Below, in pieces: positions 26,800 to 35,509 of a stretch of 64,000 nucleotides of DNA; within the stretch, counting starts at the first letter, position 1; every line of letters starts with the position of its first letter. The translations under genes and the position numbers were made by a program. The notes below the pieces were generated by a model. The model ran no database searches. It worked only from the letters and a program-made list of their open reading frames with translations, and was not told where the DNA came from. The DNA is taken from assembly GCF_014207745.1 (NCBI RefSeq), contig NZ_JACHJB010000001.1, positions 3,162,001 through 3,226,000 of the forward strand, given 5' to 3'. This stretch comes from Nonomuraea muscovyensis (GTDB lineage: Bacteria > Actinomycetota > Actinomycetes > Streptosporangiales > Streptosporangiaceae).

Positions 26800-27096
26800 A
26801 TGTGGATCACGGATTGGACCTCCCGTGCCGCCTGTCGAGGTGCGGACCCGGACGCACTGTTCGTCCAGGGGGCCGCTCAGAACAGGGCAAAGCTGATCTG
26901 CCGAGGATGCCCGGTCCGTACCGAATGCCTCGCCGATGCGCTGGACAACCGCATCGAGTTCGGGGTGTGGGGCGGTATGACCGAACGCGAGCGTCGGGCG
27001 CTGCTGAGGCGGCGGCCGGACGTGGACTCATGGCGCGACCTGCTTGAGTCCGCCAAGGAAGAGTACGAACGCACCAATGAGCTGATCGCGGGCTGA
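26800..27096 (+). CDS. WhiB-family iron-sulfur regulator (WblA/WhiB4-like)
   Basis: 98 residues with the four cluster cysteines C12, C34, C37 and C43 (CxxC in CRGCP) and the GVWGG turn (55-59), followed by a basic RRALLRRRP segment. WhiB proteins hold a 4Fe-4S cluster, sense O2 or NO, and contact the primary sigma factor. The position between a PBP1A and two ArsA-like ATPases is that of Rv3681c (whiB4) and Streptomyces wblA, which control redox balance and development. A purine-rich AAGGGGAGTGGGG lies just upstream. The 160 bp 5' region is shared with the PBP gene. Confidence 0.9.
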   Translation: MWITDWTSRAACRGADPDALFVQGAAQNRAKLICRGCPVRTECLADALDNRIEFGVWGGMTERERRALLRRRPDVDSWRDLLESAKEEYERTNELIAG

Positions 27097-27105
27097 CCGG
27101 CCCGC

Positions 27106-27138
27106 GAGTACGGCCGGCGTACCACGCCGGCCGTACTC
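27106..27138. terminator. 15-bp perfect bidirectional hairpin
   Basis: GAGTACGGCCGGCGT (27106-27120) and its exact complement (27124-27138) flank a 3-base loop between the convergent whiB and ArsA genes, and the hairpin reaches into the ArsA stop codon. It can end both transcripts. Confidence 0.85.
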
Positions 27139-28264
27139 ATGTGCCTGCCAGGAGCTCCCCGATCCGGCGCAGACCCGTCAGGTCGTGGACGTCCTCGGAC
27201 ATGGCGCGGACCTGGACGACCGGGACCGTCGGGTGCGCGGAGACGAAGTGCTCCTGCTCCCGGTGCTCGCGAGCCGCGAGTTGCATCCTGCCGGTGTGTA
27301 GCCGCAGCACGGCAGCGGTCAGCTCGTGCTCGCGCCGCGACTCCAGGTCCTCGGCCGCGGCGGCGCTCCGGGCCGCGGACAGCGTCGGCGCGGGTGACTC
27401 GTGCACCCGGTTGACCACCAGGCCGGCGAGGGGCATGCGCTCCTCGGCCAGCCGTTCGACGAAGTAGGACGCCTCGCGCATCGCGTCACGCTCGGGCACG
27501 GCCACGACGACGAACGCGGTGCCGGGCGCCTGCAACAGCTTGTAGGTCATCTCGGCGCGCTGCCTGAACCCGCCGAAGACGGCGTCCAGCGCGGAGACGA
27601 ACGTCTGCAGGTCCTTGAGCACCTGCGCGCCGAGCAGCTTGGTCATGGCGCCCGCCACCAGCCCGAACCCGGCGTTGAGCAGCCGGAAAGCGTTGCGCCC
27701 GCCCGCCTTGGCGGGGGCGGTCAGCAGGCGGATGAACTTGCCGTCGAGAAACCTGCCGAGCCGCTCGGGCGCGTCGAGGAAGTCGAGCGCCGAGCGCGAC
27801 GGCGGGGTGTCGACCACGATCAGGTCCCACTCGTCGGAGCGGCGGAGCTGGCCGAGCTTCTCCATGGCCATGTACTCCTGTGTGCCGGCGAAGCTGGACG
27901 ACAGCGACTGGTAGAAGGGGTTCGACAGGATCTGCCGGGCCCGCTCGGGGTCGGCGTGCGCCTCGATGATCTCGTCGAACGTGCGCTTCATGTCGAGCAT
28001 CATGGCGTAGAGCTGGCCGCCGCTCTCGTGCGAGCTGACCAGGCGCGGCGTGTTGTCCAGCTCGGTGAGGCCCATCGACTGGGCCAGCCGCCTGGCCGGG
28101 TCCACGGTCAGCACGACCGCGCACCTGCCCCGTTCGGCGGCACGCAGGCCGAGCGCGGCGGCCGTCGTGGTCTTGCCCACGCCGCCGGCTCCGCAGCAGA
28201 CGATGATCCGCGTGCCCGGGTCGTCGACGATCGCGTCGAGGTCGAGGCGGGCGGGCTTCTTCAC
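27137..28264 (-). CDS. ArsA-family ATPase, second of a pair (Rv3680-like)
   Basis: 375 residues. The deviant Walker A is CCGAGGVGKTTTAAAL (about 23-38) and VDPARRLAQSMG and DTPPSRSALDF follow, as in ArsA/Get3 ATPases. It starts inside the stop of the upstream paralogue (4-bp overlap), so the two are translationally coupled and probably act as a heterodimer. No ArsB partner is present. In mycobacteria this pair protects against nitrosative stress and glycerol-derived toxicity and is thought to handle membrane proteins; the exact substrate is unknown. Confidence 0.86.
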   Translation of the reverse strand: MKKPARLDLDAIVDDPGTRIIVCCGAGGVGKTTTAAALGLRAAERGRCAVVLTVDPARRLAQSMGLTELDNTPRLVSSHESGGQLYAMMLDMKRTFDEIIEAHADPERARQILSNPFYQSLSSSFAGTQEYMAMEKLGQLRRSDEWDLIVVDTPPSRSALDFLDAPERLGRFLDGKFIRLLTAPAKAGGRNAFRLLNAGFGLVAGAMTKLLGAQVLKDLQTFVSALDAVFGGFRQRAEMTYKLLQAPGTAFVVVAVPERDAMREASYFVERLAEERMPLAGLVVNRVHESPAPTLSAARSAAAAEDLESRREHELTAAVLRLHTGRMQLAAREHREQEHFVSAHPTVPVVQVRAMSEDVHDLTGLRRIGELLAGT

Positions 28265-29262
28265 GATGCTCCCTGGGTGCGGATGCTCTCGGCCAGCTCG
28301 TACAGGCCGGCCAGGTCGACGCCGTCGGCGAGGAGCGGCAGCTCGTAGCGGGGCAGCGACGCCTGCTCCAGCGACTCGCGCTCGCCGTGCTCGATCTCGG
28401 TCCGGCGGGCGTGCTCGACGACCTCCTCGGCCAGCGCCTCGGCGACCGTGGCGGCGTCGGTCCCGTCGGCCAGCCCGGCCGCCTTGAGTCCGAGAGTCAG
28501 TTCGGCGACGTCGAACCCGCCCCTGACAGCCGAGTCAAGAGCGGCCTGCGGGAGCTGGGATTCGCGCACCATGTTGATGAAGACGCCGCCGGGCGGCAGG
28601 CCCGCCGCGCGCAACTCCTCGATGCCGTCGAGCGTTTCCTGAACCGGCATCTCCTCCAGGAGCGTGACGAAGTGCACCGCCGTCTCGGGTGACTTCACCA
28701 CGCCGCTCACCAGGTCGGAGTGATGCTTGATCGGCCCGACCTTGGCCAGGCCCGCCACCTCCTGGGTGACGTTGAGAAAACGGGTGATGCGGCCGGTCGG
28801 CGGGGCGTCGAGCACGACGGCGTCGTAGACCCGCCTGCCGTTCTTGCCGCGCCGGCGCACGGCCTCCGTCGTCTTGCCCGTGACGAGCACGTCGCGGAAG
28901 CCGGGCGCGACGGTGGTCGCGAAGTCGACGATGCCCATCTTGGTCAGCGCCCGGCCGGCGCGGCGCATCCCGTAGAACATCTCCATGTACTCGAGCATGG
29001 CCTCCTCGGGATCGACGGCCAGCGCGTAGACGTCGCCGCCCGACGGCGCCACGGCGATCTTGCGCTCCTCGTACGGCAGCGGCGGCAGGTCGAAGATCTG
29101 GGCGATGCCCTGCCTGCCCTCGACCTCCACCAGCAGCACCTTGCGCCCGCCCGAGGCCAGCGCCAGCGCGAGGGCGGCGGCCACCGTGGTCTTGCCGGTG
29201 CCGCCCTTGCCGGTGACGACGTGCAGCCGCACGCCATCCCAATCGGTGTCCCGAGACTCCAC
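28261..29262 (-). CDS. ArsA-family ATPase, first of a pair (Rv3679-like)
   Basis: 333 residues. Walker A is VTGKGGTGKTTVAAAL (about 16-31), followed by VEVEGRQGIAQIFDLP, LDAPPTGRI (switch II) and a FINMVRES segment. It precedes and overlaps the second ATPase by four bases. Unlike classic ArsA it has no fused repeat, so two separate chains replace the pseudodimer. The divergent 78-bp region contains promoters for this gene and for the DUF4177 gene. Confidence 0.86.
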   Translation of the reverse strand: MESRDTDWDGVRLHVVTGKGGTGKTTVAAALALALASGGRKVLLVEVEGRQGIAQIFDLPPLPYEERKIAVAPSGGDVYALAVDPEEAMLEYMEMFYGMRRAGRALTKMGIVDFATTVAPGFRDVLVTGKTTEAVRRRGKNGRRVYDAVVLDAPPTGRITRFLNVTQEVAGLAKVGPIKHHSDLVSGVVKSPETAVHFVTLLEEMPVQETLDGIEELRAAGLPPGGVFINMVRESQLPQAALDSAVRGGFDVAELTLGLKAAGLADGTDAATVAEALAEEVVEHARRTEIEHGERESLEQASLPRYELPLLADGVDLAGLYELAESIRTQGAS

Positions 29263-29340
29263 GTTTTCGAGGCTACCGAACGGTCACTTGCGGCAGGCCG
29301 ACGCCTGCCCTTTGACATTGCTCACACTACGCTGAGCCCC

Positions 29341-29496
29341 ATGAAGAAATGGGAGTACCTCACGGCCCCCGTGCTGATCCACAACACCAAGATGATCCTC
29401 GACAACTTCGGCGCCGACGGCTGGGAGCTGGTCCAGATCCTGCAGGGCGCCACGCCCGAGCAGCTGGTCGCCTACTTCAAGAGGGAGAAGCAGTGA
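29341..29496 (+). CDS. DUF4177-family 51-residue protein
   Basis: Begins MKKWEYLTAPVLIHNTKMIL and contains the DGWELVQI core that defines DUF4177; small beta-rich domain, no signal. Its TGA overlaps the GTG of ridA. Always found at this place between ArsA-type ATPases and RidA in related genomes as far as I recall. Function unknown. Confidence 0.86.
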   Translation: MKKWEYLTAPVLIHNTKMILDNFGADGWELVQILQGATPEQLVAYFKREKQ

Positions 29497-29951
29497 CGCC
29501 CGAGCAGAAGCTCGCCGACCTCGGTCTGACGCTGCCCGAGGTGGTGCCGCCGCTGGCCGCCTACGTGCCGGCCGTCCGTACCGGCGACCTCGTCTACACC
29601 TCCGGCCAGGTCCCCATGGTGGACGGCAAGCTGGCGCGCACCGGCAAGCTGGGCGCCGAGCTGACCGTCGACGAAGGCAAGGAGCTGGCCCGCATCTGCG
29701 CGCTGAACGCGCTGGCGGCGCTGAAGTCGGAGGTCGGTGACCTGGGGAGGATCGTCCGGGTCGTCAAGGCGGTCGTGTTCGTGGCCAGCGCTCCCGACTT
29801 CACCGGGCACCCGCAGGTGGCCAACGGCGCCAGCGAGCTGCTCGGCGAGGTGTTCGGCGAGGCGGGCAAGCACGCGCGCAGCGCGGTCGGCGTGGCCGCC
29901 CTGCCGCTGGACGCCCCCGTCGAGGTGGAGCTCATCGCCGAGGTGTCCTGA
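29493..29951 (+). CDS. RidA-family enamine/imine deaminase
   Basis: 152 residues starting GTG 29493 in a GTGA overlap. The RidA/YjgF core is LVYTSGQVPMVDGKL, ARICALNALAALKSEVGDL and ARSAVGVAALPLDAPVEVE, whose Arg is the conserved carboxylate binder. RidA proteins form trimers and hydrolyse reactive 2-aminoacrylate; this longer actinobacterial type may act differently. It is coupled to the DUF4177 gene upstream and followed closely by a NUDIX gene. Confidence 0.88.
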   Translation: MTPEQKLADLGLTLPEVVPPLAAYVPAVRTGDLVYTSGQVPMVDGKLARTGKLGAELTVDEGKELARICALNALAALKSEVGDLGRIVRVVKAVVFVASAPDFTGHPQVANGASELLGEVFGEAGKHARSAVGVAALPLDAPVEVELIAEVS

Positions 29952-29996
29952 CCGGCCGCCGGATCCTGACCGGCTGCCATCCGAAACGGAGGTCAT

Positions 29997-30812
29997 GTGA
30001 CTGGTCTTCCGCTCCCGGGCGAGCTCGGGGAGCACGCGAGACGGGTCCTCGCCGGCAGGGTCCGGCCGGTCCCCGCGCGCGACGCCGCCACGGTGGTGAT
30101 CCTGCGCGCGGGGCCGGCCGACGGGATGCAGGTCTACCTGCTGAGACGCAGCGCCACCATGGCCTTCGCCGCGGGCGCGTACGTCTTTCCCGGCGGCTCG
30201 GTCGACCCGCGCGACGCCGACCAGGCCGTGGCCTGGGCAGGCCCGTCACCGGCTGAGTGGGGCAAGGACCTCGGCGCCGACGAGGCCGTCGCGCGCGGGC
30301 TGGTGTGCGCGGCCGTACGGGAGACGTTCGAGGAGAGCGGCGTGCTGCTCGCCGGGCCGGACACCGGTTCGGTGGTCGCCGACACCACCGGCGACGACTG
30401 GGAGGCCGACCGGCTCGCGCTCATCGACCGGAGCCTGGCCTTCGCCGACTTCCTGGCCAGGCGCGGGCTGGTGCTCCGGTCCGACCTGCTCAAGGTGTGG
30501 GCCCACTGGATCACTCCAGAGGTCGAGACGAGGCGCTTCGACACGAGGTTCTTCGTCGCCGCGCTGCCGGAGGGGCAACGCACCCGCGACGTCGGCGGCG
30601 AGGCCGACCACGTCGTCTGGCACCGCCCCGCCGAGGCGCTGGAGCTGGCCCGGAGCGGCTCGATCTTCCTCATGCCGCCCACGTACCGCACGCTGGACGA
30701 GCTGGCCGGCCACGACGGGGTCGGCGCGGTGCTGGCGGCCCGGCGCGAGATCGTCACCACGATGCCCACGGTCGTGGAGGTCGACGGCGAGTTGCGGCTG
30801 GTGATCCCGTGA
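29997..30812 (+). CDS. NUDIX hydrolase
   Basis: 271 residues. FAAGAYVFPGGSVDPRDAD begins the box and RETFEESGVLLA provides the REXXEE core, with a long insertion between them as in the NUDT19-like/actinobacterial group. The enzyme would cleave a nucleoside-diphosphate-linked substrate; NUDT19 acts on CoA, so a CoA-type substrate is possible. It starts GTG 29997 with GGAGGTCAT upstream, and its end overlaps the MBL gene by four bases. Confidence 0.83.
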   Translation: MTGLPLPGELGEHARRVLAGRVRPVPARDAATVVILRAGPADGMQVYLLRRSATMAFAAGAYVFPGGSVDPRDADQAVAWAGPSPAEWGKDLGADEAVARGLVCAAVRETFEESGVLLAGPDTGSVVADTTGDDWEADRLALIDRSLAFADFLARRGLVLRSDLLKVWAHWITPEVETRRFDTRFFVAALPEGQRTRDVGGEADHVVWHRPAEALELARSGSIFLMPPTYRTLDELAGHDGVGAVLAARREIVTTMPTVVEVDGELRLVIP

Positions 30813-31600
30813 GCGGCCTGCGCATCCCGGCCGGTGGCGGCCCCGACGGCTCGCGCACCGCCCACGCCGAGAACGTCCTGGCGCCCAACCCGTCACCGAT
30901 GACCCTCGACGGCACCAACACCTGGATCATCGGCACCCGCGACGCCGTCGTCGTCGATCCGGGGCCGGACGACGAGCGCCACCTGCGCAGGCTCACCGAC
31001 CACCTCGGCGGGCGGCGCGTCACCCACATCCTGCTCACCCACGGTCACCACGACCACAGCGGCGCCGCCCGGCGCTTCGCCGAGCTGGTCGGCGCGCCCG
31101 TGCGGGCGCTCGATCCCCGGCACCGGCTGGGCGAGGAGGGGCTGGGCGACGGCGACGTGGTGACCGTCGACGGCATCGAGATCCACGTGCACGCCACGCC
31201 GGGGCACTCGTTCGACTCGCTGTGCTTCTGGCTGCCCGCCGATCGCGCCATGCTGACCGGCGACACCGTGCTCGGCCGGGGCACGACCGTCATCGCGCCC
31301 GACGGACACCTCGCCGACTACCTGCGCAGCCTCGACCGGCTCCGGAGCCTGGCGGAGAGCCTGGACGCCGTGGCGCTGCTGCCCGGCCACGGGCCGGTGC
31401 TGGCCGACCCGATCGGCGCGCTCGACGGCTATCTCACCCACCGGCGCCAACGCCTCGACCAGATCAGGGCGGCCCTGCGGCAGGGCGCGCGCACCCCCAG
31501 GGAGATCGTGGAGATCGTGTACGCGGAGGTGGACGAGAAGCTCTGGCCCGCCGCCGAGATGTCGGTGCGGGCTCAGCTCGACTACCTGGAGCGGTTGTAG
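30809..31600 (+). CDS. MBL-fold hydrolase (LACTB2/Rv3677c-like)
   Basis: 263 residues from GTG 30809. LTHGHHDHSGAA gives the first metal site, ATPGHSFDS the second, and LTGDTVLGRG and LLPGHGPVL the remaining ligands; a helical C-terminal domain follows, as in LACTB2 endoribonucleases. GTGA coupling with the NUDIX gene and identical placement next to crp match the mycobacterial locus. Hydrolysis of RNA or a thioester is possible. Its last 19 bp overlap the convergent crp gene. Confidence 0.87.
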   Translation: MSGLRIPAGGGPDGSRTAHAENVLAPNPSPMTLDGTNTWIIGTRDAVVVDPGPDDERHLRRLTDHLGGRRVTHILLTHGHHDHSGAARRFAELVGAPVRALDPRHRLGEEGLGDGDVVTVDGIEIHVHATPGHSFDSLCFWLPADRAMLTGDTVLGRGTTVIAPDGHLADYLRSLDRLRSLAESLDAVALLPGHGPVLADPIGALDGYLTHRRQRLDQIRAALRQGARTPREIVEIVYAEVDEKLWPAAEMSVRAQLDYLERL

Positions 31601-32262
31601 AGCCGGTCCATGTCGAGGATCACCACGGCCTTGGCCTCGATGCGCAGCCAGCCGCGCTGGGCGAAGTCGGCCAGGGCCTTGTTGACCGTCTCACGGGAGG
31701 CGCCGACGAGTTGTGCCAGCTCCTCCTGGGTGAGGTCGTGGTGGACGCGCGTGCCGTCGTCGGTCTTGGTGCCGAACCGCTCGGCCAGGTCGAGCAGCTG
31801 CTTGGCCACCCGTCCGGGAACGTCGGTGAAGACCAGGTCGGCCAGCACGTCGTTGGTGCGCCGCAGCCGCTGGGCGAGCGCGCGCAGCAGGTGGAGCGCC
31901 ACCTCGGGGCGGCCGGTCAGCCAGGGGCGCAGGTCGTCGTGGCCCAGCCCGGCCAGGCGGACGTCGGTCAGCGCGGTCGCGGTGGCCGTGCGCGGCCGTG
32001 GGTCGAAGAGCGACAGCTCGCCGAACATCTCACTCGGGCCGAGGACACTGAGCAGGTTCTCGCGACCGTCGGGTGACTGGCGCGAGAGCTTGATCTTGCC
32101 TTCCAGCACGACGTAGAGCCGGTCGCCCGTCTCGTTCTCGTGGAAGAGCGTCTGTCCCTTGGACAGTTGGACCTCCGTGATGCTCGTGCGCAGCGCCGCG
32201 GCGCTCTCACGGTCGAGCGCGGCGAACAGGGGGGCCTTGCCCAGGACATCGTCGGTGTTCAC
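31582..32262 (-). CDS. crp: Crp/Fnr-family cAMP-responsive regulator
   Basis: 226 residues from GTG 32262, fixed by AGGAGG 7 bases upstream. The cyclic-nucleotide domain has FGELSLFDPRPRTATATA (phosphate-binding cassette with the Glu and Arg that contact cAMP), a dimer helix, and a winged HTH with QEELAQLVGASRETVNKAL. It is the ortholog position of Rv3676 and Streptomyces Crp, which act in growth, germination and carbon control. Divergent from nth, sharing 62 bp. Confidence 0.92.
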   Translation of the reverse strand: MNTDDVLGKAPLFAALDRESAAALRTSITEVQLSKGQTLFHENETGDRLYVVLEGKIKLSRQSPDGRENLLSVLGPSEMFGELSLFDPRPRTATATALTDVRLAGLGHDDLRPWLTGRPEVALHLLRALAQRLRRTNDVLADLVFTDVPGRVAKQLLDLAERFGTKTDDGTRVHHDLTQEELAQLVGASRETVNKALADFAQRGWLRIEAKAVVILDMDRLYNRSR

Positions 32263-32324
32263 TCTGCCTCCTCTGCTGCCATTGTGACGCACCCCACTTC
32301 AGGCGGCGCACTTAGGCTAGGGGA

Positions 32325-33026
32325 ATGCCTCAAGAGTCAAGGCTCGCCCTCGTCCGTCGCGCTCGCCGGATGAATCGCATCCTGGCGGAAACCTATCCCG
32401 ACGCCCACTGCGAGCTCGACTTCGGTACCCCTCTCGAACTTCTCATCGCGACGATCCTCTCCGCCCAGTGCACGGACAAGCGGGTCAACATGGTGACCCC
32501 TGTCCTGTTTGCGAAGTATCCCACCGTGGAGGACTACGCCAACGCCGATCCGCGCGAGATGGAGGAGATCATCCGCTCGACCGGGTTCTTCCGCGCCAAG
32601 ACCAACAGCATCATCGGCATGGCCCGCGCGGTGTCCGAGCGGCACCGCGGCGAGGTGCCGGGCAAGCTGAAGGACCTGGTCGCCCTGCCCGGCGTGGGCC
32701 GCAAGACCGCCAACGTCGTGCTCGGCAACGCCTTCGGCGTGCCGGGGCTCACCGTCGACACCCACTTCCAGCGCCTGGTGCGGCGCTTCGGCTGGACCGA
32801 CGAGACCGACCCGGTCAAGATCGAGCACTTCGTGGGCGAGCTGATCCCCAAACGGGAGTGGACCGTCTTCTCCCACCGGGTCATCTGGCACGGCCGCCGC
32901 ATCTGCGTCGCGCGCAGGCCCGCCTGCGGCGCCTGCCCGCTCGCCACTCTGTGCCCCTCCTACGGCACGGGCCCCACCGATCCCGTCGAGGCGGCCAAGC
33001 TGGTGCGATCGGGTCCTTTCTCGTGA
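32325..33026 (+). CDS. nth: Endonuclease III (DNA glycosylase/AP lyase)
   Basis: 233 residues. The helix-hairpin-helix [18 protein letters not shown], with its catalytic Lys in [11 protein letters not shown] to the HhH Lys region, and Asp in VDTHFQRL are present; the C-terminal [17 protein letters not shown] gives the C-x6-C-x2-C-x5-C 4Fe-4S cluster. It excises oxidised pyrimidines in base-excision repair. It overlaps or adjoins the NUDIX gene on the same strand and is divergent from crp. Confidence 0.94.
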   Translation: MPQESRLALVRRARRMNRILAETYPDAHCELDFGTPLELLIATILSAQCTDKRVNMVTPVLFAKYPTVEDYANADPREMEEIIRSTGFFRAKTNSIIGMARAVSERHRGEVPGKLKDLVALPGVGRKTANVVLGNAFGVPGLTVDTHFQRLVRRFGWTDETDPVKIEHFVGELIPKREWTVFSHRVIWHGRRICVARRPACGACPLATLCPSYGTGPTDPVEAAKLVRSGPFS

Positions 33027-33064
33027 CCGGGAAGCTCGGGCCGGGCCCGAGCGTTGGAGATGGC

Positions 33065-33712
33065 GTGATCGTGGTGCCCGACTGGCTCGACAGACTCGCG
33101 GCGCAGGCCGCACTCATCTCCGTCCCCCCGGCGCTGCGCCCGCCCGCCGGCCGCGGCCGGGAGGCCGCGGTGCTGATGCTCTTCGGGGAGGGGCCGCTCG
33201 GGCCTGACGTGCTGCTCATCCAGCGCAGCTCGCGCGGACGCCGGCATGCCGGGCAGCCCGCGTTCCCCGGCGGCGGCGTCGATCCCGGCGACGGCGGTCC
33301 GGTCGGGGCGGCGCTGCGCGAGGCGGCCGAGGAGACCGGCCTCGACCCCGGCGGGGTGACCGTGCTGTGCGCGCTGCCCGAGCTGTACCTCTCCCACAGC
33401 GACAACCGGGTGACCCCCGTCGTCGGCTGGTGGCACGACCCCTGCGCCGTGCACGCGGCCTCGCCCGACGAGGTCGACTCCGTCGAGCGCGTGCCGGTCT
33501 CCGAGCTGGTCGATCCGGTCAACCGGTTCACGCTGCGCCTTCCCCGCGGCTTCGCCGGGCCCGCGTTCCGGGTCCGGGGGATGCTCGTGTGGGGGTTCAC
33601 GGCGATGCTGCTCGACCAGGTGCTGAGCGAGGGCGGGCTGGACCGGCCGTGGGATCCGGGCCGGGTGGAGGAGATGCCGCCCGACGTCCTCGACCTGACG
33701 GCGCGCGGCTAG
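33065..33712 (+). CDS. NUDIX CoA-pyrophosphatase-like hydrolase
   Basis: 215 residues from GTG 33065, preceded by GGAGA; GTG 33023 within the nth stop is an alternative. The UPF0035/CoAse signature HAGQPAFPGGGVDPGDGGPV is followed by ALREAAEETGLDP (REXXEE). Members split CoA and its derivatives into 4'-phosphopantetheine and 3',5'-ADP. The order nth-NUDIX-marP is conserved in mycobacteria (Rv3672c). Its stop overlaps that of the convergent HEAT gene by four bases. Confidence 0.87.
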   Translation: MIVVPDWLDRLAAQAALISVPPALRPPAGRGREAAVLMLFGEGPLGPDVLLIQRSSRGRRHAGQPAFPGGGVDPGDGGPVGAALREAAEETGLDPGGVTVLCALPELYLSHSDNRVTPVVGWWHDPCAVHAASPDEVDSVERVPVSELVDPVNRFTLRLPRGFAGPAFRVRGMLVWGFTAMLLDQVLSEGGLDRPWDPGRVEEMPPDVLDLTARG

Positions 33713-34287
33713 CCGGACTCCGGGTCGCCGCCCGTGGTCAGGGTGAGGCCGAGCGCGGCCCAGTCGGCCACGTCGGTGTCGCCGTCGGCCGACAGCCTGC
33801 GCAGCGCCTCCAGCCCCGCCCGGTCGGGCGGGGCGCCGAGCACATGCTGCAGCGCGTACGCAGCTCCGTACCTCACCCGGGCGTCCTCGTGGGCGGCCAG
33901 GTCGATCACCGACGGCAGCGCGCGCGGGTCGCCGAGGTGGCCGAAGGCGATGAGCACCGAGTAGAGCACCATCGCGTCCTGCTCATCGGCCGCCAGGTAG
34001 CGCAGGACGGGGAGCGTGCGGTCCACGAACGAGCCCAGCATGCCCATGATGTCGACGCCCAGCAGGCGCTCATCGACGTCGTCGGCCGCGCAGAGCCGCC
34101 TGGCCTCGATGAAGGTCTCCAGATCGCCGCGCTCGCGCAGCATCGAGATCACCTGCCACCGCACCGGCCCGTCGGGATCGGTGTCGGCCAGGGCGGCCTC
34201 GACGAGGCGGCGCACTGATCCTTCGGCTGGCGGCATACGGCCCAAGGTAGTCAGCGGGGTGACGCCGTCCTGGCGGAAGACGTGCAC
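33709..34287 (-). CDS. HEAT-repeat protein
   Basis: 192 residues from GTG 34287 (AGGG 6 bases upstream); ATG 34236 also possible. Five or six helical pairs (ERLLGVDIMGMLGSFVD, DAMVLYSVLIAFGHLGDPRA, DARVRYGAAYALQHVLG) give a small HEAT/armadillo-like solenoid. No catalytic motif. PBS-lyase-like HEAT proteins bind partners. Divergent from marP with only 31 bp between the starts. Confidence 0.78.
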   Translation of the reverse strand: MHVFRQDGVTPLTTLGRMPPAEGSVRRLVEAALADTDPDGPVRWQVISMLRERGDLETFIEARRLCAADDVDERLLGVDIMGMLGSFVDRTLPVLRYLAADEQDAMVLYSVLIAFGHLGDPRALPSVIDLAAHEDARVRYGAAYALQHVLGAPPDRAGLEALRRLSADGDTDVADWAALGLTLTTGGDPESG

Positions 34288-34318
34288 ACTTGACCCTATC
34301 GCTGGTTACCTTTGAAGC

Positions 34319-35509
34319 GTGCGCGGTGATCTGCTCGACCTCATCCTGATCGGCCTCGTGATCGCCTTCGGCATCTCCGGCTACCGGCAGGGATTCATCA
34401 TCGGGGTCATGAGCTTCGTGGGGTTCGTGGGCGGGGCCGTGCTCGGGGTGTTCATCTCGCCGCCCATCTCCAAGGCCGTGGTCGACGGAGACACCCCGCA
34501 GTCGCTGCTCGCCATCGTGATCGTCTTCCTGTCGGCCACGATCGGCCAGTTCGCCTCCTCGACGATCGGCGCCGTGGTGCGCAGCCACGTGACGTGGGAG
34601 CCGGCCAAGGTCGCCGACGCGGTCGGCGGCACGTTCGCCAGCGCCCTGTCGGTGCTGGTGATCGCCTGGCTGATCGGGTCGCTGGTGGTCTCGACGTCGT
34701 TCACGCCGCTGGTCGAGCAGGTGAAGAACTCCATGCTGCTGACCACGGTCGACGAGGCCGTCCCGCAGGCCGCGCGCAACTGGCAGACGCCGTTCAAGAA
34801 GTTCATCGACCGCTCGGAGTTCCCGCCCGTCTTCGACGCCATCGGCGCGGGCACGCTCGTCGACGTGCAGCCCGCGCCGCGCAGCATCCTGCAGGGCGCC
34901 AAACTGGGCCGCGCCCAGCGCGCCATCGTCAAGGTGCAGGGCAACGCCCAGAGCTGCAACAAGCACATCGAGGGCACCGGCTTCGTCTACGCCCGCGAGC
35001 GGATCATGACCAACGCCCACGTGGTGGCGGGCGTGACCCGCGAGCTGCAGGTCATCGACTCGCGCAACAGGCGGCACAAGGCCACGGTGGTCCGCTACAA
35101 CCCGCAGCGCGACATCGCCGTCCTCTACGTGCCTGGGCTGGACCTGCCGCAGCTCACCTTCCAGGGCGACGGGGAGAAGGGCGACAACGCGATCGTCGCG
35201 GGCTTCCCCAAGGGGCAGGGGTTCACCGCCGAGCCGGCCCGCATCAGCAGCCGGCTCGACGCCGAGGGGCCCGACATCTACCGCAGCACCAACGTCACCC
35301 GCCAGGTCTACGCCATCCGCGGCAAGGTGCTGCCCGGCAACTCCGGCGGGCCGCTGCTCACCGTCGACGGGCGCGTCTACGGGGTGATCTTCGCTGCGGC
35401 GATCAGCAAGGAGGAGACCGGCTACGTGCTCACCGCGGCCGAGGTCAGGCCCGACGCCGACCAGGGCCGCACCGACACCTCGCCGGCCAGCACCCAGGGT
35501 TGCGACTAG
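34319..35509 (+). CDS. marP: MarP-type membrane serine protease
   Basis: 396 residues. Four membrane segments of the CvpA/colicin-V family (about 5-25, 28-48, 62-85, 105-127) precede a periplasmic trypsin-like domain with H234 (TNAHVV), D265 (RDIAVL) and S342 (PGNSGGPL). C213 and C395 match the disulfide of the mycobacterial enzyme, and the C-terminal STQGCD is characteristic. M. tuberculosis MarP keeps pH homeostasis in acid and activates the RipA hydrolase. The stop codon TAG lies exactly in the CTAG that was the target of the adjoining insertion sequence, so the protein is intact. Confidence 0.93.
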   Translation: MRGDLLDLILIGLVIAFGISGYRQGFIIGVMSFVGFVGGAVLGVFISPPISKAVVDGDTPQSLLAIVIVFLSATIGQFASSTIGAVVRSHVTWEPAKVADAVGGTFASALSVLVIAWLIGSLVVSTSFTPLVEQVKNSMLLTTVDEAVPQAARNWQTPFKKFIDRSEFPPVFDAIGAGTLVDVQPAPRSILQGAKLGRAQRAIVKVQGNAQSCNKHIEGTGFVYARERIMTNAHVVAGVTRELQVIDSRNRRHKATVVRYNPQRDIAVLYVPGLDLPQLTFQGDGEKGDNAIVAGFPKGQGFTAEPARISSRLDAEGPDIYRSTNVTRQVYAIRGKVLPGNSGGPLLTVDGRVYGVIFAAAISKEETGYVLTAAEVRPDADQGRTDTSPASTQGCD